Shown here piece after piece: positions 34,629 to 44,549 of a stretch of DNA of 64,000 nt (positions within the stretch are counted from its first letter, which is position 1; each line of letters opens with the position of its first letter). The DNA is from Capitulum mitella (lineage: Eukaryota > Arthropoda > Thecostraca > Pollicipedomorpha > Pollicipedidae), in NCBI GenBank assembly GCA_030062745.1, contig CP099846.1:29161201-29225200 (forward strand), given 5' to 3'. The notes under the pieces were generated by a model, which saw only the letters and a list, made by a program, of their open reading frames with translations, was not told the origin of the DNA and did not search any database. The translations under genes and the position numbers were made by a program.

Positions 34629-35700
34629 TCAGTAACTAATGTTCGACATGACCAGCGAATTGACCACGTATGCGATAATGTCAAATGATAACCTGTCTTT
34701 GGCGTGTGATAGAGTTAAAAGCATACCTGTGCATTTATCTATCAACTGGCCATTATGAGCATGAAACGTGAGATACCTATCCATGTTCAGCCCAAGATTC
34801 TTCACGGTTTTGCTTTCAGGCAAAACTGAATAACCAAATCTAGCGTGAACCTCCTGAAACCCTCGCAACATACTTCTATAGCCAACCACAGTCAGCTGAG
34901 TCTTGGCGGTATTGACTTGAGAGCCAGTCGGAGGTGCTACTTGCGTGCCTTCTTCAGTTTAGCTGTGAGTTGGTGTATGCCCTGTTCTTTCCTGGGACCA
35001 AAAATTGGGTGTCGCAGACTAAATGGTTGCGTCGTGAGAATTAAGGGACAAGTCATTTGAAAAATATGGAAAAAGGAGCGGCCCTAATGACGTGCCTTGA
35101 TAAACTCCAACAGTGTTCGGGAGCGAAGACAAGACGGCGACTGTACCACTGGTGTCTCGGACACGGATTTGTTGCGTATAACTATGAAGATCATTTGTTA
35201 ACCCTCCGCGTCGATGTTGTAGTGCCCAAGCTTTGCCAGGCGTACGTAGTGATCATTTAAATCAAAACGTTTTGAAAGATCAATCAGGACTAGAAGCGTA
35301 ATTTCAGTTTGGTCCATGGAGATTTAAACTCTTTCGGTCACTTCTGTCAAGGCTGTCTCAATCGAATGATGTGTCTGATAGGCATGCTGGGAATAACAAA
35401 AGAAGTCATGACGAGGAAAATACATGTAAAGCTGGTAATGAACGACACGTTCAAGAGTTTTCGATGTTGCGGAAACAAGTGAGATTGGCCTGTATTTGGT
35501 TGGGTCGCTAATGTCACTGGTTTTAGGAAAAGGTGTAACGAAAGCATGTTTCTTTTGGGTCGGTACAAGTCCAGTGATAAGACTTAAGTTGGTTATTCTC
35601 AAAAGAGCATGCCCAATGAAAAACAAACTATTTATTAAAAATTTCTGAAGGAGCTTGACGCTAACACCGTCATCCAGAGGCGTCGATTTGTATTCTTTTT
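34629..35700 (-). mobile_element. LINE reverse transcriptase fragment (CR1/L2/Jockey-like)
   Basis: Minus-strand reading gives ITNLSLITGLVPTQKKHAF and DPTKYRPISLVSATSKTLER (palm start, about 35600-35450), then VLIDLSKRFDLNDH near 35280, SLGPLLFPYFSNDL near 35060, and VKNLGLNMDRYLTFHAH (thumb, near 34790). The order and the YRPISL, D-L-S-K-x-F-D and SLGPLLF motifs are those of non-LTR RTs of the CR1/L2/Jockey group. The frame is broken by several shifts and stops, and the catalytic DD is degraded (HDATI at that position). No endonuclease part is adjacent. Confidence 0.8.
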
Positions 35701-36361
35701 AGAGAGCCTTGGCCCACCTAATGTTGATTTGGGCCCACCCAATGTTGGTTTGCCCGCCCCACCTCCAGTATTTTCTGACGGTTTTAAAGGAGAATGAGTA
35801 ATGATAACGAAAAGAACGGCCGTAATAGATAAGACATCGGCAGAGAGTAAAGCATAAAGTCTAAAGCGATCTACCTGTTTTTCTTTCTGTATACATCGGG
35901 ATAAATGCAATTTTTGGTTGATAAACAGGAACAAAAAGGAAGCTTCTAAATTTTCATAGGTCAGAATAAAGTGGGCTTAACCCGTTCAGAAACTCACAGT
36001 TCAGGGGAGGTTAGGTTGTCGGCCTCGGCACCCTAACATTAACAACCTCGGCCCGGCTCCCGAATCATTTACGGAAATCGACATCCTTGCCGTCATCACT
36101 GCATATAAGTTAGAGTATTCATGATGCGAACCAAAACAGGTCAGCTGTAACCGGTAGCACCTTCAAAGAGAGCGATCCAAGACAAAGCGACCAAGCACGT
36201 ACCAAAATTAACACACCATCGTTTCAAACTTGGATGAAATTGGTCCGGTGGGCAATCTGTGGCTGAGATTTCACTTCCCAGCTCGGTGGGACAGGCGGTT
36301 TTTGTGCTAGAGCCATTTGAAATTTTGAGATTTGATGATTTTTGCCCAAACCCTTGGTGCA
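35701..36361. other. No gene recognised
   Basis: Could include the upstream part of the LINE fragment, but no motif is seen. Confidence 0.3.
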
Positions 36362-36365
36362 TTAA

Positions 36366-37578
36366 CCCTATTCCCGGAGGGCTAGACGGTATGGCCGATT
36401 CCCGGCAGGGGGGGGGGCGGATTCGGCCCCCCCCCCTGAGATCTCGAGAACTACTTATCCGATTTCATCGCAACAAACGACAATCGATTTGCCGTGACGT
36501 GAACTACATTTTTATAAAAAGAAATTTTCAAAATTTTGAAATTTGTGGATACAGGGGGACAAAAATGTCAAAATGGGGGGTCCTTTTGGACTTCTTATAA
36601 CTCCGTTGTTTATGAACCGATGTCGATGAAACTGGCATGAATCGAGAGATTATGAATAGGGCTTTTACCATGGGTATGCAAATTTGAAATTTTGAGAAAA
36701 TTCATGGGCGTTCACAGGGTTTCAAAAATAGGGGGATTAGTTTTCTAATAAGGGAATGAACAAAAGAGACCAAAACACTTTTTTAGCTTCTGCTAGTCAT
36801 GTTATGCGAAAGAAGTACAAATCGCATTACAATGTTTGTATAATGTTAGCATAGGCGGTGCCAGGGACATAAAAAAGGGGGAACTGTCATGGTCACACGT
36901 TCTTCAGATCAACTTGTGACCTTTGACCTTAAATGACCTCCAGTGACCTTGAGGTCACCTGGAATAATGTCGTGTGCATTCAATATTATCTGTAAACGTT
37001 TTTAATCGACTGAATTCACTCTATTCCAAAAAATTCATTTTCTGGCTTTTGCGATATAGGGTACGCGCACTGACATTTTAGATCATAGCTTCGTGACCCG
37101 ACCTGATATCAAGCTGAAACTTGGTACACAAGTAGAGGACACCTTTCTACGTCATATATATTCCGGGTTTGGCATTCGAAAGAACGGCGCCGAAATTATT
37201 GCGAAAAAACAAAGTATGACTTTTGACCTTGACCTGACCTTGTAAAGTGACTTCAGATAAACAAAATTACATATGCACATTGCCTCACTATTTAGCTATA
37301 CATCCATACAAAGTTTTAAGTTCTATCTTAAAAACTCTGTTTTTGGCAGACATTTTCCTTTTACCCTCAACATGGCCAAAAATGGCCTGAGGTGCCTCCC
37401 AAAAACGTTGCCTGGCTCCGCCTCTGAGCAAAATAGAATTTCGAAATTTTGTCACGGCGCGAAGAAGGAATAGCTAGGAAAAGTCAGCAAGTTTCGTGAA
37501 GCTGCGTTAAAAAGCCTGGAATTGGCAAGCAAAAAACCCGAGGGGGGGCGGATTCCGCCCCCCCTGCCGGGAATAGGG
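36366..37578 (-). mobile_element. TTAA-target DNA transposon, family A, copy 3 (complete)
   Basis: Flanked by intact TTAA at 36362-36365 and 37579-37582. The ends are CCCTATTCCCGG and CCGGGAATAGGG, a perfect 12-bp inverted repeat. It is 1213 bp, inverted relative to copies 1 and 2. Stem-loops with runs of 7-10 G and C lie at 36408-36436 and 37542-37564, followed in the first case by GATCTCGAGAACTAC. No transposase is present. This is the best copy for defining the family. Confidence 0.85.
36918..36930 (-). promoter_or_regulatory. DR1 nuclear-receptor-type site inside family A copy 3
   Basis: TGACCTTTGACCT, the reverse complement of AGGTCAAAGGTCA, at the position equivalent to the sites in copies 1 and 2. 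Confidence 0.5.
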
Positions 37579-37582
37579 TTAA

Positions 37583-40500
37583 TGTGTATTATTTCAGTAA
37601 CGAATGACCACATTCTCAAAAAATTGGGTACTGTTGTGATGAGGATAAAATGCTGCATCTTTTTGCTATCTGCATTTTCCAAAACATGTTTTCCTTTTTA
37701 TTTGGCTCTGAAACCCATTTTCAAGGTCAAATTTTAAAGATGTGGCCAGCGATTCCAATTAAAATCTTTCACAGATAAAATGTCCTCGAAAAGAATCCTC
37801 ATTTGTTTTAAATTACGAAAAGTTCCTCATTATGGTTTTTAATGTCACAAATTGCACTTCAAATTCGCGATGCTTTCACCGAGAGCGCTCTTGTCGAGAA
37901 TTTCCGACCTGGATCGGCAAAAAGTAGTATGAACGACCGGCAAAAGCAGTTCTGAACACCCAAGGTCATTGTCTTCTTTCATGTTTATGCCACAAATTTC
38001 GTAATCCCGCCGCATTTATTATCATCCGTCGCCCGCTGCGAAAATGTAGTTATATTCTTCTCCACGATAGATGGCCGTGCCGCGTGCCTTTGCCCACATT
38101 ACACACCACCGCGAAGCACGTCGCGAGGACGAGAAGACAATAACGCTCAGTTTACATGAGGGGTAATCCGTCGAGGACTCGACCGACGCGGACGCGACGA
38201 ACAGAATGACGTCATTCGGACTGCGATGACGTGACACTTCGACGGACTCGACCGAAAATGCAGCCAGCTAACGGCGTTCAACTAATCACAACCCGCAGTT
38301 TCGTCTGTTGATTTCTCCTTTCAGATGCGAGATTTATAAGGACTGTCGATTGGACGGGCTGGGAAAATTTTGTGCCTCTTTAAGCCCGCCCCGTACCAAT
38401 CATTAGATCCACCTTTCTCGTACCAGGGGTGTCTGAACACCATTCCCCTTTCGAACTCGCGAACCTTAGCTACAGGAGAAAACAAAAGCAGCCTCAAAAG
38501 TAGAACGGGTTGTGGTTTCCTATCTCTCTGTGGGTGTTCCGGCATCCACAAAGTGGAAATGGGCGCCCACAATGCGGCTTGGGCACTCACAACTTTGTCG
38601 CTGCCGTTCGTAACTGCGTCTGGTACAGCAAGGCAGAGTGGTGGGATAAGCATCAGGAGCGTCCAAGGTTTACTTACGTATTTTCTGCTCGCTGACTGGT
38701 TCCTTTCTCTAGTACTGTGTTATCGTATTTCGCGTACCGATAGCACGGTCGATAGAAGCGATAAATAAAATGCGTGAAATATCCGTCTAAGATGACCAAA
38801 ATGCGCTTTTCATTCACATGGTAGTCTATAACCAATCTTAAACATTCCCCGGAGTGTGTTTTTGGGATACCGGAAACGAGATATGTCCCCTTTTAGAGAA
38901 TCGCCGCCGTAAAGCCATCCATTATTTCCGTAAGGCATCCTTCTGTTATTTACTTCCCGTAATACGTTTTTAAATTTATTGCTCTGAAGTTAACACATAA
39001 ACCTGTTATGACTGCCTTCCCTCCGTCCGATACGCAATATATGGATGTCCCCATGTGCCTTTTCGGCACCCACAATCACTTTCCAAAAAACACACGTCCA
39101 TGAAGTAGAGTTTACGTATGCAAAACAAATCACTAAAACAAAAAATATCTTTGTCTTTCACAGATAAAAGTTTGTCGTTTTATAATGCGCCCTTCGTCAT
39201 TTGTGTATTCATATGCCAAAAAAAAAACGCCAAAATACTAAAAAGAAACATTTTACTTGCCTTTTCAACCCCCTTACCAAACCTTTCAGGCTCAAATACA
39301 CCCCTGAATCGAGATGACCTTCAGTGACTTCAAATGACCTTGAACCCCTAGAGTGGTACATATCAGGGCTATCTGGGGTGAAAAAGGCAATTCATGGCAT
39401 AAAACTACAAAAAATGTTGTCCCCAAAATGCCTGCAATTAGCTCAAAAGTGAGATGAAAAAAACGAAAAATAACTTTGACCTCGGCCTGACCTCTGGTGC
39501 ATTGACTGAAGTCAACCATCTTGCTTCATTTATGCTATGATATAGCTATAACTCTCTATTCCCGGAATGATTTTTTTTAAGAGGAATAAATATAGAACAT
39601 AAAATTTGTCAAGAATGGCCAGACCTTTCCTTGACCTCATGTTATTGACCTAACCTTTTCGAGAAATTTCAAGGTAACCCTTTTAGGGGTATCGGCAATA
39701 TAAGGCCATGTACCAAAACACAATCAGATATATTTGAATTTGTTAATGTTATGACAGTCTAAACTATTTTTGGCATGGGTCCATTTAACCAGATTTAGGT
39801 CAATAGTTTGGCCCGACCCAAAATTAACGTTTCTCTAAAATGTGTGCAATAGATGTGAGAAAAGGCACTGAAAGTTTGGCAGCGCCACCCACCGCCGTTT
39901 TCTCGCTGTTCTGAAATACCTAAGGAGTGTGTCCAAGCACATCAATAGCGTCAAAGGCGCCGTTCTCGGCCGCCGGGAAGAGGACGGAAAATTGGTGTCC
40001 CTAGAGAGGGGGCTAAGAAACGAACCTTCGGAACAGAAACAGAAGACCACTTCAGGTACTTGCGCATGCCGTGGGAAACATTTAACACCATATTGAGCCA
40101 GAAGTTGCCCAAAGCTTAATCTGTGTTGCCCACAGTATTTTCGAAACAAATGCGGCCACCGGTCTCAAACTGCAGTGCCAAACACAGCCACCATATAAGT
40201 CTACGAAGAATACTTCAATGATGATATGATGACGAGCATATCAACTACTCTCATTTCCGTACTTCTTTGTCCATTTTGGAACCCAAACCGACTGGACTGG
40301 CCGCACCTCCCGCCACTGCCCAGCCTGCGACGGCATCGACTGAAAACCTGGATTTTTTCCGAATCGTCGCGAGCGACACCGAGTGTTTCTTGTATCTGTA
40401 TTTCTATTCAATGTTTGTTCATAACAGCACCACGTGGTAAACTGATACGCATACCATACCATCTATACCATAATTTATGTCTTTTCCCGCGGGTAACGGA

Positions 40501-40977
40501 CGAGGAAATGCCCAACGACGACATTTTCAGCCAATATGTCGTAAATTATAAGTGTATGAATAGCGCTGAACATAAAAATGGGAAACTTTTCTCGATTTAA
40601 AACAAGTCAAAATTCTTTGGAAATTTTTTACCTCTTCGCAGTTTTAATTCGGAATCACTGAACCACCCTCGAAATTTGACCTTGAAAGTATGTTTCCAGA
40701 TCGAATAAAAAATCAAACAGAATTTTAAACAATGCGAAAAGTAGAACATTGCTGCATTTCGTCCTCATCACAACGATATCCAGTTTTTGAAAATGTGAAC
40801 ATCGGTTGCTGAAGTAACGCTCATTAGCTCACCAAGGGTTTGGCCGAAAATCACCAAATTTAAAAATTTTGGATTGCTCTAGCGCAAAAACCGCTCGACA
40901 GACAGAACTGAGAAGTGGAAATCTGACATCGCAGCCACAGATTACTCCCGGGCAAAATTTCATTAAAGTTTGAGACC
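37583..40977. other. No gene recognised
   Basis: Largely AT-rich. TGACCT-type hexamers cluster at about 39310-39500 in a style like the TTAA families, but no terminal repeats were located. The open frame at 38370-38768 has no recognisable domain. Confidence 0.35.
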
Positions 40978-41090
40978 AGGGGCGCAGCTAGGATTTCCTT
41001 ACGGGGACCAGGAGCTGTGTGAAATATCAAACGAAAATTGCCCGCCGGGAAGGCGATGTGCAATGGTTTTCACAAAAAATGCGGGCCTGG
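40978..41090 (+). mobile_element. hAT-like terminal fragment
   Basis: CAGGGGCGCAGCTAGGATTT resembles the end of the fragment at 26939. The other end is not found. Confidence 0.3.
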
Positions 41091-41640
41091 GAGGCCTCGG
41101 CTGCGCCTGTATTTGATACTATGTTGTGTTACCCCCTGTTCAATTTCGCGTGGAATGCCCCAAAGACCAGGTGGCAACCCGCGGAAATCTAACCAGTATA
41201 CTGCTCTCGACTCCTGTGACGCTGGTGGCTGTTATTGAGCCCACGGTGACAAAGTGCACATCAGGATGAACATCAGGAGTGGCATTTGACGCCACAGTTG
41301 ACACCATACCCCGATCACCGGTTTCAAGCACCACCAAAGTCCAGCTCGCCTGGCTTCACCAGCACGCTGTCGTATGTCCTCGCGGGTATCCCGTCGAATA
41401 GCCGCCCGCACTCGCCTGTTAAGTTCCCTGTATGCGTCCCGGCCGGCTCCGCCCTTTAAGGCCCGCGGCGCTGCTGCGTGAGGTCCAGCGTCTCAGCCTA
41501 GACTGATGGGGCGTCCGGGTTACGCAGTTTAATAACCCCGACAGAGCCACTGAGTCAAGGCGTGGAGTGAAAAAGCGTATGAAGGTATTCCATTAGTCAC
41601 TTGGTGAACGCGGAATTCAGACGTAGTCCCACGCAGCGTT
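41091..41640. other. No gene recognised
   Basis: Unassigned sequence between transposon fragments. Confidence 0.3.
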
Positions 41641-41649
41641 CACCAACAC

Positions 41650-42365
41650 AGCATTAAAGTCATCAAATGGCACGCTAGTGATGCGTCTGGTGCTGACGGA
41701 TCTACGCTTACGGCTCGATTTTGACACGAATGGCACTGCTCGGACGCATGACTGCGGACTGTTACGGCGTTCTGTCACACCACTGCCAGGAACAAAATCG
41801 TTCTCGTTGATGACTAATAAATCTACTAGCGATTTACCTGGTCGACACGTTGCACGCGAGAGGAGTTACATATGTGAAGGCCGAATGTGGCCATAAATCG
41901 TCGGAATGTGGGGCCTGGAGAACCAGGGGACGAGGCCAACATATTGGGATTGAAGTCACCAGATAATGTGATTATACCAAAATGTTCAGTGAGCATGCAA
42001 TAAATCTGACTTTCATTGCGACGAGACCTGCTGCTGAACCGTCTGCTGCTGAATCTCTGCTAAACGGTCTCAGTAAGATGCGATAGGCGAAGCCAAACAG
42101 TACACGCCTATGTTTGAATGTACGAATGGTCGCCAAGACAATTGTAAGATTTGATGCGGCATTGTAACATATAGGCGTAGGGCAAGCAACATCATAACAG
42201 TCGCGTGACAGGATCGCAACACCGCCATGTCCCTTGGCCAGCCGGGTGGTGGGCGATCGGTCACGTCGATGGAGTTAGTAACCACTAACGTCAAGCAGAC
42301 GTGCAGGGACACTCGGTGGTAGCCATGTCTCACTCAGGGCTAACACGTCGAAATCGTACAGCACA
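41650..42365 (-). mobile_element. LINE AP-type endonuclease fragment
   Basis: The minus strand reads FDVLALSETWLPPSVPARL near 42350, KGHGGVAILSRD near 42230, then IITLSGDFNPNMLA near 41960 and FGLHICNSSRVQRVDQV near 41890. SETWL, GGVAI and GDFN are the conserved blocks of the apurinic-type endonuclease of CR1/Jockey LINEs. It is interrupted by stops and has no RT downstream. It may come from the same family as 34629-35700, but lies 6 kb away as a separate piece. Confidence 0.75.
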
Positions 42366-42727
42366 GGGACGTCATGGCGGAAACCTGGAAGTTTAAGCTT
42401 TAAAGCATGCCCATTTCACTGTCCGATCCCAGGTTCGTCAGGACGATGTCCTGGCACACGCCACCTGACAGCGCCTCTGCGGCCGCGAGCGCGCGACCAC
42501 TTGCCCTGGTCCCCGGCCACCTCCCCAGCTGGTGGTGGCGGCCGCGCTCCCGCCGGCAGTCCAGAGTTCAGCTGGGCCTGGCCCGCGCGGCGGGGGCACG
42601 TCAGGTTGGTGCTGACGTTGTCTGGGGCTGAGACGCTCCGCTGTAACGGGGCCGGTTTTTCCTCGACGCGAAACTAAAAGCGTCCTGCTGGCGGGAGCTG
42701 GCGAGACAAAACAACTTGCTTTCTGTC

Positions 42728-42733
42728 TTTATT
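42728..42733 (-). terminator. Polyadenylation signal AATAAA for the ARID5-like gene
   Basis: AATAAA on the minus strand about 1.16 kb after the ARID5-like stop, at the edge of the GC-rich tract that continues from the terminal exon. No better signal was seen between. It would end a ~1.2-kb 3' UTR. Confidence 0.5.
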
Positions 42734-43894
42734 TTTGTACAAGGCCGCTGTCCAACACACGCGCTGATGAAAGACAACCACAAAGTCGGATGATCGCAGT
42801 TAGTGAAATGTACACATCAAGAACGCGCGATTCGGCCGGAAGTCCGACCGCGCCGCTTTCTGCGCGCTGCCGACGGCGGGCCACGCCTGGGAGGCCCGCC
42901 GCCCGCGCCCGAGCGCAGCGCAGCGGGGCCGAGCAGTACCAGCCGACCGCAGGCGCCCGGCCGGCACCAGCAAACGAGCGACGCGTCCTACAAAACCGGC
43001 CGCCTCGCCCGTCTCCGGCGCGCGCTCCCGCGCACAGTGGAACGTACAGTTCGCGCAGGAAAACGCCGGGCACGCCCGTCGGCGGGATGGCCGTAACAAC
43101 GCTCCGGATCAACCTGGGGCTCGGCTCCCGGTGCCGTAAACAGGTCGGAAAGGGTTCGCCGGCGGCCCTGGCTAACAGCTACCACGCCAGCCGCGGCCGG
43201 CGTCGGCGCGAGAAGACCGGTCCGCCACGGCGGCGCTCTTCGCGGCAACGACGGCCGGCAGCTCGCCCGCGAGCGCGATGCAAAGCCGAAGACTGGCACC
43301 AGTTCGTCAGCTTCCCGCGCGCCGAGCAACGCAGCTCTCCTGCCGACCTCACCGTCCGAGCTCCGGCCGCTGGCCACCGGCTGCGGGGAAGAGCGCGGCC
43401 GGCCCGAGCGCTGGAAGAGGACCTCGGCAGCCTGGGGCCACTTCGAGTTCCGTCCGCCCAGACATCGTCACGTGAGCCCCGCCAACGCGGAAAAGTGCCA
43501 GCGAGGCCGCGGACGGCAGACTTGCGTCATCTCCGGGCCGGACGAAGAGAACTAGAAGGGGGTGCCGACAGCGCCAGCCCGCGTGCCCGGCACGACGGAC
43601 ATTTGTACTGGCCTTTCCATCCGCGGTCGGCAGCACAACCATCCCAACTGGCCCTCCGGCTGTTTCGCGTCTTCTTCGCGTTCACAAGACGTCTTCGGGC
43701 ACCAGTTCTGGCTGGGTCGGGTGACCTCAACGCCGCGGCGACCGCCAAGCTACACGCCAAAAGCTCGCATGTGCGGTCGAAGCTCATCTCGCTCGGCGCA
43801 CCGGCGACACGACGCCCATCGTCCAAACAAAGCTTCACATACCGGCCACGAGATGGCGGCGCGCACCCGGCAACATCACTAAGGCACACGTCGT

Positions 43895-44549
43895 TCACGA
43901 CTTGTTGAAGTTGCCCTGCAGCATGCGCTGGTACGCCTCGACGCTGGCCTGCGCCTGCTCCTTGGTCATGCCGGGCATGCCGGGCATCATGGTCATGCGC
44001 TGCGCCATGAGGCCCTGCAGCGCCATCTGCTGTTGCGCGCGATGCAGCTGCTCCAGACCGGCCGCCTTGCCCAGCGCCGGGAAGCCAGCCATGTACTGCA
44101 GCATCTGCGGCGGCAGCGACGTGCTGGCCATGTGGAGTGCCATCAGCTGTTCTACGGAGCCGAGCGGGGCGGCGGCCGCCGTCGGCGCCTTCTCCACCGG
44201 CGTGATGGTGATTGAGCCGATCCGGGTGGGCTTGAGCAGCGGCCGGGCGGTGACGGCGGCCGGCGCGCGCGGCCGCTCGGCCGGCTCCGGTCCGGTCGTC
44301 AGGTCGATCACCTCGATCTCGGCCGACCGCGGCCGCACCGCCGCCGGCGCCGCGTCCGCGCGCGGCAGCGGCGTGATGGTGATGGCGGGCCGCGCCTGGA
44401 CCAGCGCCGACAGCGCCGACGGGCCTCTCGGCGCCGGCTCCGACGCCGGCCGCCGGGCCGACGGCCCTGCGGCCGGCGGCCCCACGGCCCACTCTCCCGT
44501 GTGAGGCTCCGGCAGGCCGCGGTCGTACCTCTCGAAGGGCAGACAAAGC
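43895..44549 (-). CDS. ARID5B: ARID5-like exon 8 (terminal coding exon)
   Basis: The acceptor CTGCAG precedes 44549. The exon completes the ARID with LCLPFERYDR, then a low-complexity Pro/Ala/Met/Gln-rich tail containing IEVIDLTTGPEP (SUMO-interaction-like VIDLT) and ITITP repeats (twice), and stops with TGA at 43895-43897. The 3' UTR continues GC-rich towards 42.7 kb. Confidence 0.88.

Noticed and set aside
42790-43908. 372-codon + strand open frame
   Set aside because: It lies antisense to the GC-rich 3' UTR of the ARID5-like gene, is Arg/Pro/Ala-rich as expected from CpG-rich DNA, and has no domain.
43527-44546. 339-codon minus-strand frame
   Set aside because: Alternative frame of the ARID5-like terminal exon; the frame that continues the ARID from exon 7 is the other one.
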